From assembly GCA_022483015.1 (NCBI GenBank), contig JAKVOB010000001.1, positions 372,001 to 436,000 on the forward strand: a stretch of DNA of 64,000 nt, written 5' to 3'. A program made the position numbers and the translations under genes. Of the stretch, positions 27,375 to 34,784 are shown piece by piece; the first letter of the stretch is position 1, and every line of letters begins with the position of its first letter. Origin of the DNA: Atopobiaceae bacterium (GTDB taxonomy: Bacteria > Actinomycetota > Coriobacteriia > Coriobacteriales > Atopobiaceae). Under the pieces are notes generated by a model that worked only from the letters and a program-made list of their open reading frames with translations, ran no database searches and was not told the DNA's origin.

Positions 27375-28235
27375 TCAGTACTCCCCCTTCTCCTTGTTGA
27401 TGTAATTCCGCATGAAGCCCTTGGTGCAGGCCTCATAGTTTCGGCTGACGTAGGTCGCGTACAGGATGTCGACCACGTTGAGCTGAGAGATGCGCGACGA
27501 GCTCGCGCCGCTTCTCACCAGGAGCTCCGTGGCTGCCACGTCGAGCACGATGTCCGACTCGGCCACGAGCGGCGACGAGAAGCCCCCTCTCGTGATGGCG
27601 ACCACCTTGGCCCCACGTCCGCGAGCGACCTTGGCACAGCACACCATCTCCTTCGTGAGGCCCGAGTAGCTGATCACGACGGCCAGGTCGTCAGGCACCA
27701 TGTTCTTGGCATAGAGCAGCTGGCTGTTCCAGTCGTCACACAGGTTGCAGGGTCGGCTCACGCGAAGGAGCTTGAGCTGGAAGTCCTTGGCCACCAGCAG
27801 GGACGCCCCCACACCGAAGAGGTTCACGGTGCGGCAGCCGCCTATCATGTCGACCACCCGGTCGATGGCCGTGGGGCTCAGGAGCTGACCGGTGTTCTCG
27901 AGCGAGGTGACGTTCTTGCGTGTCACCTTGCGCATGATCTCATCGGTCGTGTCGCTGGGCTTGATCTCGCTGAAGGCGGTGTCCTTGCTCCTCTGGTTCA
28001 CTGCCAGCACGTAGATGAGGCTGCGTTGGAAGTCCTTGTAGCCCGCGCACCCCAGCTCGCGGCAGAAGCGCACGATGGTCGACGGCGAGGTGAACGTGGC
28101 TTCCGCAAGCTCGTGGATGCTCTTCCCGGCAGCCTCGTCAGGATGGGCGAGCACGTACTCGACGATGTTCGACTGGGCCTCGCTGGCCGTCGGACGCATC
28201 TCCTCGATGCGGAGCATGATGTCGATCGTCTCCAT
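27375..28235 (-). CDS. murR: RpiR/MurR-family transcriptional regulator
   Basis: The 286-residue regulator has an N-terminal HTH of the RpiR type (residues about 1-77, SIHELAEATFTSPSTIVRFCRELGCAGYKDF). Its C-terminal SIS sugar-phosphate-binding domain contains NLFGVGASLLVAKDF and AVVISYSGLTKEMV. As first gene of the murR-murQ-murP-mupG unit, it is expected to respond to MurNAc-6-phosphate. The start METIDIMLRIEEM at 28235 is chosen for GAGAGAGG 6 nt upstream; the frame extends 27 codons further but without homology. Confidence 0.88.
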   Translation of the reverse strand: METIDIMLRIEEMRPTASEAQSNIVEYVLAHPDEAAGKSIHELAEATFTSPSTIVRFCRELGCAGYKDFQRSLIYVLAVNQRSKDTAFSEIKPSDTTDEIMRKVTRKNVTSLENTGQLLSPTAIDRVVDMIGGCRTVNLFGVGASLLVAKDFQLKLLRVSRPCNLCDDWNSQLLYAKNMVPDDLAVVISYSGLTKEMVCCAKVARGRGAKVVAITRGGFSSPLVAESDIVLDVAATELLVRSGASSSRISQLNVVDILYATYVSRNYEACTKGFMRNYINKEKGEY

Positions 28236-28728
28236 CTCGTACCTCTCTCGCAGCCGCCCCCGGGGACGGCGTCGTCTCATCGCTTCACTGGTCTCCTGCA
28301 GGATGCTGGAATGCATGGCCTTCCATGTGACCTATGCGGGGCGCGCCTTGGGACACAAGATACATTTTGCTCAGAGACTCCACTAGATTATGAAATTTTA
28401 TGCCACAGCGCGACAGAAGGAGCCTTCTAGGCGCTACCGCTTGGAAGGGAGAAGCTACCTTTCGGGGCCATCGCCGCCGGAAGAAGTACCACACACGACC
28501 CATGGAGGACCCCGCTGGGCCGTTGACAGCCAATAGCAGGCCGTTCGTATGGATATTCGCAGGTAGGGGATGCCATACCCTATGCATGGCGCACGGGGAC
28601 GACATATGGCGAAGGGCCATCGATGCAAGTCGACGGCCCTTCGGGACACAAGGCCCTAGGCGGCATCGGGACGCCGAGGCGCCCGCCGACCCCCTCGGAC
28701 CCGAGAAGACGAGCTCGTGGCCTAGGAC
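28236..28728. other. Intergenic gap upstream of murR: AT-rich promoter region and hairpin
   Basis: No convincing gene is seen. An AT-rich island at about 28366-28404 contains ATGAAATTTTAT and is the likely murR promoter/operator region. RpiR proteins often bind TGAAA/TTTCA-type dyads, but here only one half is convincing. Further on, CGAAGGGCC (28610-28618) pairs with GGCCCTTCG (28635-28643). That is a 9-bp hairpin suited as terminator of the minus-strand thioredoxin-like gene. A TTGACA at 28523-28528 has no good -10. Confidence 0.5.
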
Positions 28729-28980
28729 CTACTCGGCCTGCTCGAGGAGCTTCCTGACGCCCTTGGCGTCAAGCACCCGACCGGTTGACACGACGCTGCC
28801 ATCCACCACGAGGGCTGGCATGGACATGATGCCCTTGGATGACGCCTCCACCACGTCAGTGACATAGCCCACCTCGACGTCAAGCCCCATGTCGGAGACG
28901 GCCTCCTTGCTGGCGTCGAGGAGCGCCTGGCACCTCTTGCATCCCGACCCATACACCGTTACCTCGTTGATTGCTGCCAT
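28729..28980 (-). CDS. Small thioredoxin-fold protein with CKRC motif
   Basis: The 83-residue protein is about the size of the MTH895/TM0996-type redox-active disulfide proteins. It has a CKRC active site after the first strand (VTVYGSGCKRCQAL) and the cis-proline region GIMSMPALVVDG. These small thioredoxin-like proteins commonly sit beside ArsP/DUF318 permeases, as here. It is probably a redox or metalloid-handling partner of the permease, which is 50 bp upstream on the same strand. Confidence 0.85.
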   Translation of the reverse strand: MAAINEVTVYGSGCKRCQALLDASKEAVSDMGLDVEVGYVTDVVEASSKGIMSMPALVVDGSVVSTGRVLDAKGVRKLLEQAE

Positions 28981-29030
28981 GTTCTTCTCCCGTCCGTATC
29001 GAATCGGTCATCCCCGCCCAAGGCATCCCC

Positions 29031-30050
29031 TCACACGAGGAACGCCCCGAAGGCATTGAGCGCGTACCCGCATATGATCACGCCGGCGATGACGATGCCG
29101 ACGAAGATGCCCATGAGCTTGCCCGACACGACCCTCTTGAGCATGAGCAGCGACGGGATCGAGAGCACCGTCACGCTCATCATGAACGAGACGACCGTGC
29201 CGACGCCCACGCCCTTGGCCACGAGGGCCTCGGCGATGGGAAGCGTGCCGAAGATGTCGGCGTAGACGGGGGCGCCGAGGAGGGCGGCGAGCACCACCGA
29301 GAACGGGTTCTGGTCGCCCAGGACGGACTCTATGACCTCCTGGGGGATCCAGTTGTGGATGAGGGCCCCGACGCCGACGCCCACGAGCACGTAAGGCCAG
29401 ACCTTCCCCACCACCTCCTTGACCTGCGACCAGGCATAGGAGACGCGGTCCTTGTGGGTGAGGGTGGTCTCCTCTTCCTCGTCGTTCGCCGCGACCCCCT
29501 CGCGCGCGAAGGCGGGAATCTCCCCCTCGAGGCCCATGTGGTCCATGAGCGTGCCACCCACCACGGCCACCACGAGGCCGAGTACGACATATGCGATCGC
29601 GATCCTCCAGTTGAAGACGCTCGCAAGCAGGATCAGGGAGGCAAGGTCGACCATGGGGCTCGAGATGAGGAACGAGAAGGTCACGCCGATGGGAAGGCCG
29701 GCCTTGGTGAAGCCGATGAACAACGGGATCGACGAGCAGGCACAGAAGGGCGTGATGGTCCCCATGAGGGCACCCACGACGTTCGCCCATATGCCATGGA
29801 GGTGACCGAGGAGCCTCTTGGTACGCTCGGGCGGGAAGTAGCTCTGGATGTAGCTGATGACGAAGATGACCACCACGAGCAGGATGGCGATCTTCACCGT
29901 GTCATAGCAGAAGAAGAGCACGCTCGCACCAACCTGCGAGGTCGTGTCGAGACCCATGCTCGTGAGGGCCGCAGCAATCAGCTGTTTCAACCAGGTCATC
30001 TTGAAGAGCGCGTCATTGATGATGTCGAACAACCCCTTGGCCCCTCTCAT
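29031..30050 (-). CDS. ArsP/DUF318-family permease
   Basis: The 339-residue protein has two sets of about four helices with the repeated family motifs GTITPFCACSSIPLFIGF and GAPVYADIFGTLPIAEALV. In ArsP, cysteines in the first motif bind trivalent organoarsenicals for efflux. Here the first repeat keeps the CACSS cysteines. A charged cytosolic loop (ANDEEEETTLTHKD) separates the halves. With an ArsR regulator upstream and a thioredoxin-like partner downstream, a metalloid export role is likely. The exact substrate is unknown. Confidence 0.85.
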   Translation of the reverse strand: MRGAKGLFDIINDALFKMTWLKQLIAAALTSMGLDTTSQVGASVLFFCYDTVKIAILLVVVIFVISYIQSYFPPERTKRLLGHLHGIWANVVGALMGTITPFCACSSIPLFIGFTKAGLPIGVTFSFLISSPMVDLASLILLASVFNWRIAIAYVVLGLVVAVVGGTLMDHMGLEGEIPAFAREGVAANDEEEETTLTHKDRVSYAWSQVKEVVGKVWPYVLVGVGVGALIHNWIPQEVIESVLGDQNPFSVVLAALLGAPVYADIFGTLPIAEALVAKGVGVGTVVSFMMSVTVLSIPSLLMLKRVVSGKLMGIFVGIVIAGVIICGYALNAFGAFLV

Positions 30051-30113
30051 GTCGACCTGCTCCGGTTGGTGCGTCCGATTCGTGCAATCCGTCGAGAAGA
30101 ACCAGGTCCCGGG

Positions 30114-30464
30114 CTATCCTGAGCAGTCACATGGGCCGTCTGGGGCATCAGGGCCGGAGCCCTCCTCCAGGCACGCGCCATCCAGGGATGCCCCCATGAA
30201 CGCGTCGAGCAGCCCACGCGCCCGCGCCGCACCCGCGCCGCTGATGGAGTAGTGGGTCCACTTCCCCTCCTGACGCGCCACGACGATTCCCGAGGCGCAG
30301 AGGACCTTCATGTGGTGGGAAAGGGTCGACTGGCTGATGTCGAGATGCTCCTGCAGGTCGCAGGCGCACTTCTCGCCGGTGCTCAGACGCTCCAGGATCT
30401 GCAGGCGGTACTCGTTGCAGAAGGCCTTGAACACGGCGGCGTCCCGCTGGTACCTGTCGCCCAT
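30114..30464 (-). CDS. arsR: ArsR-family metalloregulator
   Basis: The 116-residue winged-helix protein carries the classic sensing helix EKCACDLQEHLDISQSTLSHHMKVL, where the CxCDL cysteines match the ArsR arsenic site. A cysteine-containing C-terminus (CLEE...CDCSG) could add further metal ligands. The start MGDRYQRDAAVF at 30464 has GGGGG about 7 nt upstream; upstream codons overlap the operator. It probably represses its own operon with the permease and thioredoxin-like genes. Confidence 0.92.
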   Translation of the reverse strand: MGDRYQRDAAVFKAFCNEYRLQILERLSTGEKCACDLQEHLDISQSTLSHHMKVLCASGIVVARQEGKWTHYSISGAGAARARGLLDAFMGASLDGACLEEGSGPDAPDGPCDCSG

Positions 30465-30479
30465 GCCGTACCCCCAGAC

Positions 30480-30506
30480 ATCATATCTACTTTTCTCGAT
30501 ATGATA
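30480..30506 (-). promoter_or_regulatory. ArsR operator overlapping promoter
   Basis: Perfect inverted repeat ATCATATC (30480-30487) / GATATGAT (30498-30505) with a 10-bp spacer, just upstream of arsR. A minus-strand TATCAT (30501-30506) inside the distal arm could be the -10, so repressor binding would block polymerase. Confidence 0.7.
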
Positions 30507-30556
30507 GCACCGAATGGGGCCGATGCACCTGCGCCGCCGTGCCCGGCCAAGAAGAA

Positions 30557-30580
30557 GGCCGCCGGCTCTCGCCGACGGCC
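30557..30580 (-). terminator. Ancestral terminator of tRNA-Arg, now separated by the insertion
   Basis: GGCCGCCGGC (30557-30566) pairs with GCCGACGGCC (30571-30580) around TCTC. On the minus strand it is followed by TTCTTCTT. It sits immediately beyond the left att repeat, where the 3' flank of the intact tRNA-Arg would have been before integration. Confidence 0.75.
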
Positions 30581-30585
30581 TGGTA

Positions 30586-30635
30586 TTACGTGGTGCCCTC
30601 GGGCGGATTCGAACCGCCGACACCAGGTTTAGGAA
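30586..30635. repeat. Left attachment site (attL), 50-bp repeat of the tRNA-Arg 3' end
   Basis: The 50 bp are identical to 37050-37099 and cover the CCA end, acceptor, T-arm and part of the anticodon arm of tRNA-Arg(CCT). The rest of the tRNA is missing here, so this copy is the displaced host fragment. Confidence 0.93.
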
Positions 30636-30765
30636 TTTTGTTCTCTTGGTTTTCGCAGACTTTTGTATGTTTCTACGACTTAGATTTTCCAATACGTCTA
30701 CCAGGTGTTACACGTCAGAATATGTAACCTTGTGTCTGTGTGTGTTAGAATGTTAGCGGTAAAAG

Positions 30766-30787
30766 TATGGCACGGATATGGCACAGG
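30766..30787. repeat. Left candidate integrase arm site
   Basis: Two copies of TATGGCAC, 11 bp apart (30766-30773 and 30777-30784), repeated in the same order near the right end at 36966-36987 with a single mismatch over 22 bp. They lie about 130 bp inside attL and just upstream of the integrase start. Confidence 0.6.
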
Positions 30788-30802
30788 ATGGAGGCGGCCA
30801 GG

Positions 30803-32161
30803 ATGTATGAGTACAGCTCCGGGAGTCTCAAACGCGGCAGGCCCTCGAAGTCCTTCAAGCGTGGGAGGTGGCGCGCGACGATCTGCTACCAGTCCGACGA
30901 CGGGGACGGAAGGGGACGCCGCCAGCACCAGATATCGAAGCTCCTCGAGTCCGAGGTGACTGGTGCAGCCAACGAGGGACGCCCGAAGGCAAAGAAGGAG
31001 CTCGAGAGTTGGCGCAGTGACATCATCGAGGCCAACACACGATGCGACGGCGTGGTCTCTAGGTTCACTGCCGATGCGGACGAACAGGGAATGAGGGGAT
31101 GGCCAGATCAGGACGACGTGGACGCGAGCGCGATGGTGCCCGACTATGTGGCCGACTTCATACGTGGGCTAAGCGGCACGGTATCTCCGACCACGCAGGA
31201 CAGCTACCGGGTAAGCAACATCTACATAAGGAACGGGCTCGGAGGGATCCACCTTGGGGACCTCACCATGAAGCAGGTCGAACGATGGAGGAAGGATCTT
31301 TCACGCCATGGTCGCAAGGATGGCGGGCCACTATCCGCTAGCAGCGTCACGAAGTCCCTCACGTTGCTCTCCGAGACCTGCAAGCACGCCGTCAAGCTCG
31401 GAGACATACCCTCCAACCCGTGCGACGGAGTTGGACGCCCGAAGAAGAAGCAGCCGGACCCGAACGCCTTGAGCGAGGACGACGTGGCAAGGCTGAACTC
31501 CGAGCTATCGAAGATGGGTCCGACACCTCTAGCCGTTGGGGCTTCGATAGCCCTCATGACCGGGATGCGCGAGGGCGAGGTGTGCGGACTCAGGTGGGAG
31601 GACGTAGACCTCACCGGCCGAACGCTTCAGGTGAGGAAGAGCGTCGGGCGCGCGAACGGAACGACCTACCTCAAGGAACCGAAGTCCAAGGCAAGCAGGC
31701 GCAAGCTCCCGATAGGGAAGACGTTGTTATCCGTTCTCGAGTCGCGCAGGGCGAGGATGCAGGCCGATTGCATGGCTGCCGGGATACCGTTCACCGGCGA
31801 GCTATACGTGATCGGATACAGGGACGGCAGATACCTCACTCCGCACACGCTCGGGGAGTACTGGGCACGGTTCGCAGCAGGAAATGAGGACCGGGAACCG
31901 TTCGTAGGGTCAAAGCACCGGGTCTGCACCTTCCATGACCTACGGCACACGTTCGCTACGAGGTCGATAGCGTCCAAGGTTGACGTGAAGACGGTATCGA
32001 GCTTCTTGGGACACCAGGACACCTCTATAACCCTCAACGTCTACGCAAGCTCAGACGACGACGCCAAACGCCGGGCGGCCGACATGATGGACGGCATCCT
32101 AGGTGCGACTGCGACCGAGGCAGACGTGATGCAACTCAGGACGGGCACGACGGGCGAGTAG
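30803..32161 (+). CDS. int: Tyrosine recombinase (integrase) of the tRNA-Arg element
   Basis: The 452-residue phage-type integrase has an N-terminal arm-binding region (residues about 1-60), a SAM-like core-binding domain (about 112-205) and a catalytic domain. The active-site residues are R256, H378, R381, H404 and Y414 in GMREGEVCGLRWED, FHDLRHTFAT, FLGHQD and LNVY. All are present, so it should be active. The start MYEYSSGSLKRGR at 30803 has GGAGGCGG about 7 nt upstream. In-frame ATGs at 30767 and 30788 are possible but lie in the repeated arm-site sequence. Confidence 0.95.
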   Translation: MYEYSSGSLKRGRPSKSFKRGRWRATICYQSDDGDGRGRRQHQISKLLESEVTGAANEGRPKAKKELESWRSDIIEANTRCDGVVSRFTADADEQGMRGWPDQDDVDASAMVPDYVADFIRGLSGTVSPTTQDSYRVSNIYIRNGLGGIHLGDLTMKQVERWRKDLSRHGRKDGGPLSASSVTKSLTLLSETCKHAVKLGDIPSNPCDGVGRPKKKQPDPNALSEDDVARLNSELSKMGPTPLAVGASIALMTGMREGEVCGLRWEDVDLTGRTLQVRKSVGRANGTTYLKEPKSKASRRKLPIGKTLLSVLESRRARMQADCMAAGIPFTGELYVIGYRDGRYLTPHTLGEYWARFAAGNEDREPFVGSKHRVCTFHDLRHTFATRSIASKVDVKTVSSFLGHQDTSITLNVYASSDDDAKRRAADMMDGILGATATEADVMQLRTGTTGE

Positions 32162-32255
32162 GCCCGAGGACATAGGAAGGGCCACCCTCTCAGCTTGGAC
32201 GGCGCGAGGATGGCCCACAGAGGCCCCAAGGGGCCACGAGAGAGAGGTTATCACC

Positions 32256-32702
32256 ATGAGCGGAACGACAGGAACCACGACGGTCGGCATGGACATGCGC
32301 GAGTTCGAACGGCAGCTCCAACACGTCCGGGACGCGGCAGCGACGTTAGGCGTCTTTGCCGTCTCCGAGGGAATTGATGGGGTGTATCCCGGATTCGGGA
32401 TGGTCCTGGAGGGGATGGCCGGGTCGCTCCTCGACACGACGAGGGCCATAGACGCGGCAGGATGGCAGCACGTGCCGAAGCGTCCTGTGCAGGATACGCA
32501 AGACGCCACGCAAGTTGACTTCAAGGCCCACGAGGAGGCACGGCACCGGGTCGAAGGTGCAACGAACATGTTGTTCGGGATGGCCGAGTCTGGGTTAGCC
32601 ATGCAACCAGAAACGGCAGCCGGCCTACAGGATATCGCCGAGATCCTATCTAACGCGACGTGCGACATGTACGGCGCTTGCCATGCGCCCGATGAGATTT
32701 GA
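32256..32702 (+). CDS. Hypothetical protein of the integrated element, 148 residues
   Basis: No family is recognised. The protein is soluble, mildly acidic and predicted mostly helical, with no clear motif. A good AGAGAGG ribosome site precedes MSGTTGTTT; the same GAGAGG-TATCACC-ATG arrangement precedes the gene at 35734, so the two may share a translation signal. It follows the integrase by 94 bp and is followed by a terminator at 32768-32814. Confidence 0.7.
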   Translation: MSGTTGTTTVGMDMREFERQLQHVRDAAATLGVFAVSEGIDGVYPGFGMVLEGMAGSLLDTTRAIDAAGWQHVPKRPVQDTQDATQVDFKAHEEARHRVEGATNMLFGMAESGLAMQPETAAGLQDIAEILSNATCDMYGACHAPDEI

Positions 32703-32767
32703 GGCCACAGAATCGCTTCTAAGGCCCTATCTTTCATGGCATCGACTGAGTGCCCACCATTAGCAAG

Positions 32768-32814
32768 GGAACGCCCACCGGTGGGCCGTGGCAGGCTGAG
32801 GCGGTGGGCGTTTC
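32768..32814 (+). terminator. Terminator after the integrase segment of the element
   Basis: AACGCCCACCG (32770-32780) pairs perfectly with CGGTGGGCGTT (32802-32812), extended by G-T and G-C pairs outward, and ends in TTTC. It separates the integrase unit from the repressor-like gene. Confidence 0.7.
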
Positions 32815-32860
32815 ACATATCATTGTACCCGTTGGGTCGGACGTGTTTGGGGTGGTGGCC

Positions 32861-33592
32861 GTGGCAGGCAAACAGGATGATGAGGCGTCACGCGACCCGC
32901 GCGAGGTGGCCGGACTCTGCAAGGCCATACCGAAGCATAACCTAGGGAAGCTGCTTCACAGACGGCGCGGCATGGTTGCCGAGTTCGCTGACGCCATGGG
33001 CGTTAACAGCAAGTACCCGAGCAAGTGGGTTAGTGGAGATAAGCGCATGACCAACGAACAGGTTGCGAAAGCGTCATGGCTTCTCGGGGTGCATCCCCTC
33101 TACCTTCTCGACATGAGGGAAGAGGAAGACCCGGCGATATGTTATATCCCATATGAGGATGAGGGATTATTGGTACCACGTGAAAGCATGATTGAAGCTG
33201 TAGGTTTCCTATCAATCCCAGCAATCGGGAAATACGATGAGCGATCACAAAGGTGGGAAACGCTCTATGGATTCACGGGCGGACCTACAGAGTGTGAATC
33301 GATGTGCGTCAATCCCGACATAGGCTTTGAGAGAAGTACGGAATACGTTCCGATGAGTACCGAGGAGGCCGAGAGCTTGCGCAAGGAGGCCATACGTTCT
33401 CTAGTAGCAATAGATGGAGACTTTAGAAACCCATCTGGAGTCATGTTTGCAATGCTAGAAATACTCCTATCAACTGCCGGCGGCAGCAACTGTGTTTTTG
33501 TATTTGACGACCTAGAAAAGCTATTCGTAGAGTCGGCCTACTCAAATGATGATGCCATGTGCACGGCCAGGGCGCGCCTTGCGAGTGATTAG
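32861..33592 (+). CDS. HTH protein, candidate repressor of the integrated element
   Basis: A lambda-repressor-like HTH lies near the N-terminus: LGKLLHRRRGMVAEFADAMGVNSKYPSKWVSGDKRMTNEQVAKASWLLGVHPLYLLD, about residues 28-84. The rest (about 160 residues) is not recognised. Composition falls to clearly lower GC after about 33100, unlike its neighbours, suggesting a separate origin. The start is uncertain. The frame is open back to 32750 but that stretch contains a terminator hairpin; GTG at 32861 with GGGGTGG upstream is preferred. It lies just before two operator-like dyads and is the obvious candidate to bind them. Confidence 0.7.
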   Translation: MAGKQDDEASRDPREVAGLCKAIPKHNLGKLLHRRRGMVAEFADAMGVNSKYPSKWVSGDKRMTNEQVAKASWLLGVHPLYLLDMREEEDPAICYIPYEDEGLLVPRESMIEAVGFLSIPAIGKYDERSQRWETLYGFTGGPTECESMCVNPDIGFERSTEYVPMSTEEAESLRKEAIRSLVAIDGDFRNPSGVMFAMLEILLSTAGGSNCVFVFDDLEKLFVESAYSNDDAMCTARARLASD

Positions 33593-33639
33593 CAACCGGC
33601 CGTGAACGGCATCCAAAGATTCTCGTGAAAAACTTTCGC

Positions 33640-33720
33640 GTGACCTTGTTAACGATGCAAGGTCACGCTTTCGTTTGATATAGCTAATTCCATGTGACCT
33701 CATGTGGTGGAGAAGGTCAC
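33640..33720. promoter_or_regulatory. Pair of identical-geometry operator dyads
   Basis: GTGACCT-N13-AGGTCAC occurs twice, at 33640-33666 and 33694-33720, with centres exactly 54 bp apart (about five helical turns). The first dyad extends to an 11-bp perfect arm (33638-33648 with 33658-33668). The dyads occupy the only large gap within the element, upstream of the Xis-like and replication genes. They are probably repressor operators. Confidence 0.75.
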
Positions 33721-33820
33721 GTTTCACATCATAACACCAGGTAGACAGCTTATTACCCCGTGTTAGTCTCTTGTTGTCTGCAGACGCGAACATAAATCTG
33801 ACAACGGAAAGGGGCACACG

Positions 33821-34042
33821 ATGACATACCCAACCATGACATTAGAAGAGTTCAATGAACTCGCGGCACTATGCACCCCAAAGCACGTGTCGGAGATGAG
33901 CGGGCTATCACTCCACACGGTTCAATGCATGGCCCACGACGGCGATCTCCCCACTGCTTGCAAGGTCGGGGGGAAGTGGCGATTCAACACGCAGGAGATG
34001 GGCCGCCTGTTCGGCATCATCACCGATTCGAGCACCGACTAG
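33821..34042 (+). CDS. Excisionase-like HTH protein
   Basis: The 73-residue protein has the compact MerR-like/HTH_17 fold of excisionases: CTPKHVSEMSGLSLHTVQCMAHDGDLPTACKVGGKWRFNTQEMGRLFG, with the characteristic wing GGKWRF. It may act as Xis for the integrase or as activator of the downstream replication genes. A GGAAAGGGG ribosome site lies upstream. The next gene starts 1 bp after its stop. Confidence 0.8.
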   Translation: MTYPTMTLEEFNELAALCTPKHVSEMSGLSLHTVQCMAHDGDLPTACKVGGKWRFNTQEMGRLFGIITDSSTD

Positions 34043-34043
34043 G

Positions 34044-34784
34044 ATGGCCGGATCTAGGGCCGTGGCTCCGACTGACGGCAGCGGATGGCCGGGAGACGGC
34101 ATCGAGCCGACTATCGAAGGTCACTATTCGAAGCTTGACGACGATTTGGCAGCGTGGCTCTCGTGCTGGACGTCATGGACGCGCCGCAACTTCAGGAGGG
34201 GGTGCGGGTCACGTCTCGAGCTCCTGCCGTTCGCAGCCTACAGGACGGAGGCCCACGACTCTATACGCGGCGAGAGGTTCACGTCCTTCTCGCAGTCGCA
34301 GGCCGCCGAGTGGATCGGATGCACGAAGCGTAACGCGGTCAACGTCATAGGCGACATGAGCACCGACGACCCCAACGAGAGGCCGGCCCCGCTCACTGTC
34401 GCAGCGAAACCGCCACGCGGGAACAACTCATGGAGCACCTGTTACACGTTCACCGATGCATCCTTCTCAGATGAAGCGAACGCCGTTTCAGGTTCACCTG
34501 ATGGAACAGAACCAGATGAAGCCATTCACGGTTTCGGTTCACCTGTAGCACCCCATGCCTCAGGTGAACTCTCGTGTACCTCAGGTGAACTCTCGTGCAC
34601 GTCAGGTGAACCGAGCAAACAGGTAATGCCTGGTAGAAGCATTGCCGATGTTCCCCCTATATCTCCTATAACTCCTACACCACCCACAGAACAAGACAGC
34701 CATGGACCCGCTGCAAGTAGTAGCGATGTCACTGGCCTATTAGGGGAGGGTTGCTCTGATGAGTTTGAGGAATATGACGAGTGA
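34044..34784 (+). CDS. Initiator-like protein with iterons inside its coding sequence
   Basis: Residues about 25-135 look like a winged-helix DNA-binding domain, with FTSFSQSQAAEWIGCTKRNAVNVIGDM as the HTH. Residues about 140-190 consist of repeated units (two 15-residue DEA...GSP copies, then SGELSCT copies) encoded by the DNA repeats at 34468-34611. The acidic C-terminus (DEFEEYDE) could contact the loader. The layout of N-terminal DNA-binding domain, repeat-coded linker and C-terminal partner region, followed by a DnaC-like gene, parallels lambda O. No homologue is named with confidence. The start is coupled to the preceding stop; there is no strong ribosome site. Confidence 0.65.
   Translation: MAGSRAVAPTDGSGWPGDGIEPTIEGHYSKLDDDLAAWLSCWTSWTRRNFRRGCGSRLELLPFAAYRTEAHDSIRGERFTSFSQSQAAEWIGCTKRNAVNVIGDMSTDDPNERPAPLTVAAKPPRGNNSWSTCYTFTDASFSDEANAVSGSPDGTEPDEAIHGFGSPVAPHASGELSCTSGELSCTSGEPSKQVMPGRSIADVPPISPITPTPPTEQDSHGPAASSSDVTGLLGEGCSDEFEEYDE
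34468..34611. repeat. Iteron array, candidate replication origin
   Basis: Five copies of the core CAGGTGAAC. Two are inverted (GTTCACCTG at 34492 and 34537), inside a 45-bp-period direct repeat that begins with CAGATGAAGC at 34468 and 34513. Three are direct (TCAGGTGAAC at 34560, 34581 and 34602) with an exact 21-bp period. An AT-richer stretch with repeated CTCCTATA-like units follows at about 34655-34685. Helically phased iterons next to such a stretch inside an initiator-like gene suggest an origin. Confidence 0.7.

Noticed and set aside
28523-28557. Possible small RNA promoter (TTGACA followed by TATGGATATT)
   Set aside because: Spacing of 19 bp and only three of six matches in the -10; no transcript unit is supported.
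28285-28620. Minus-strand frame in the gap upstream of murR
   Set aside because: It has no ribosome site, overlaps the AT-rich murR promoter region, and shows no domain or coding character.
28400-28867. Plus-strand frame of 155 codons after the murR promoter region
   Set aside because: It runs antisense through the thioredoxin-like gene and contains a hairpin; amino-acid content is not protein-like.
32750-32860. Upstream extension of the element's HTH gene to GTG at 32750
   Set aside because: This stretch contains an 11-bp-stem terminator and lacks a ribosome site; the HTH-bearing protein more likely starts near 32861.
33593-33820. CRISPR-like repeats suspected from repeated GTGACCT motifs
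   Set aside because: Only two dyads exist and the intervening sequences are not uniform spacers; no cas genes occur in the window. They are better read as operators.
34552-34620. CRISPR or satellite interpretation of the 21-bp repeats
   Set aside because: Repeats are in coding frame, share a 10-bp core and 21-bp phasing, and fit iterons better than CRISPR.
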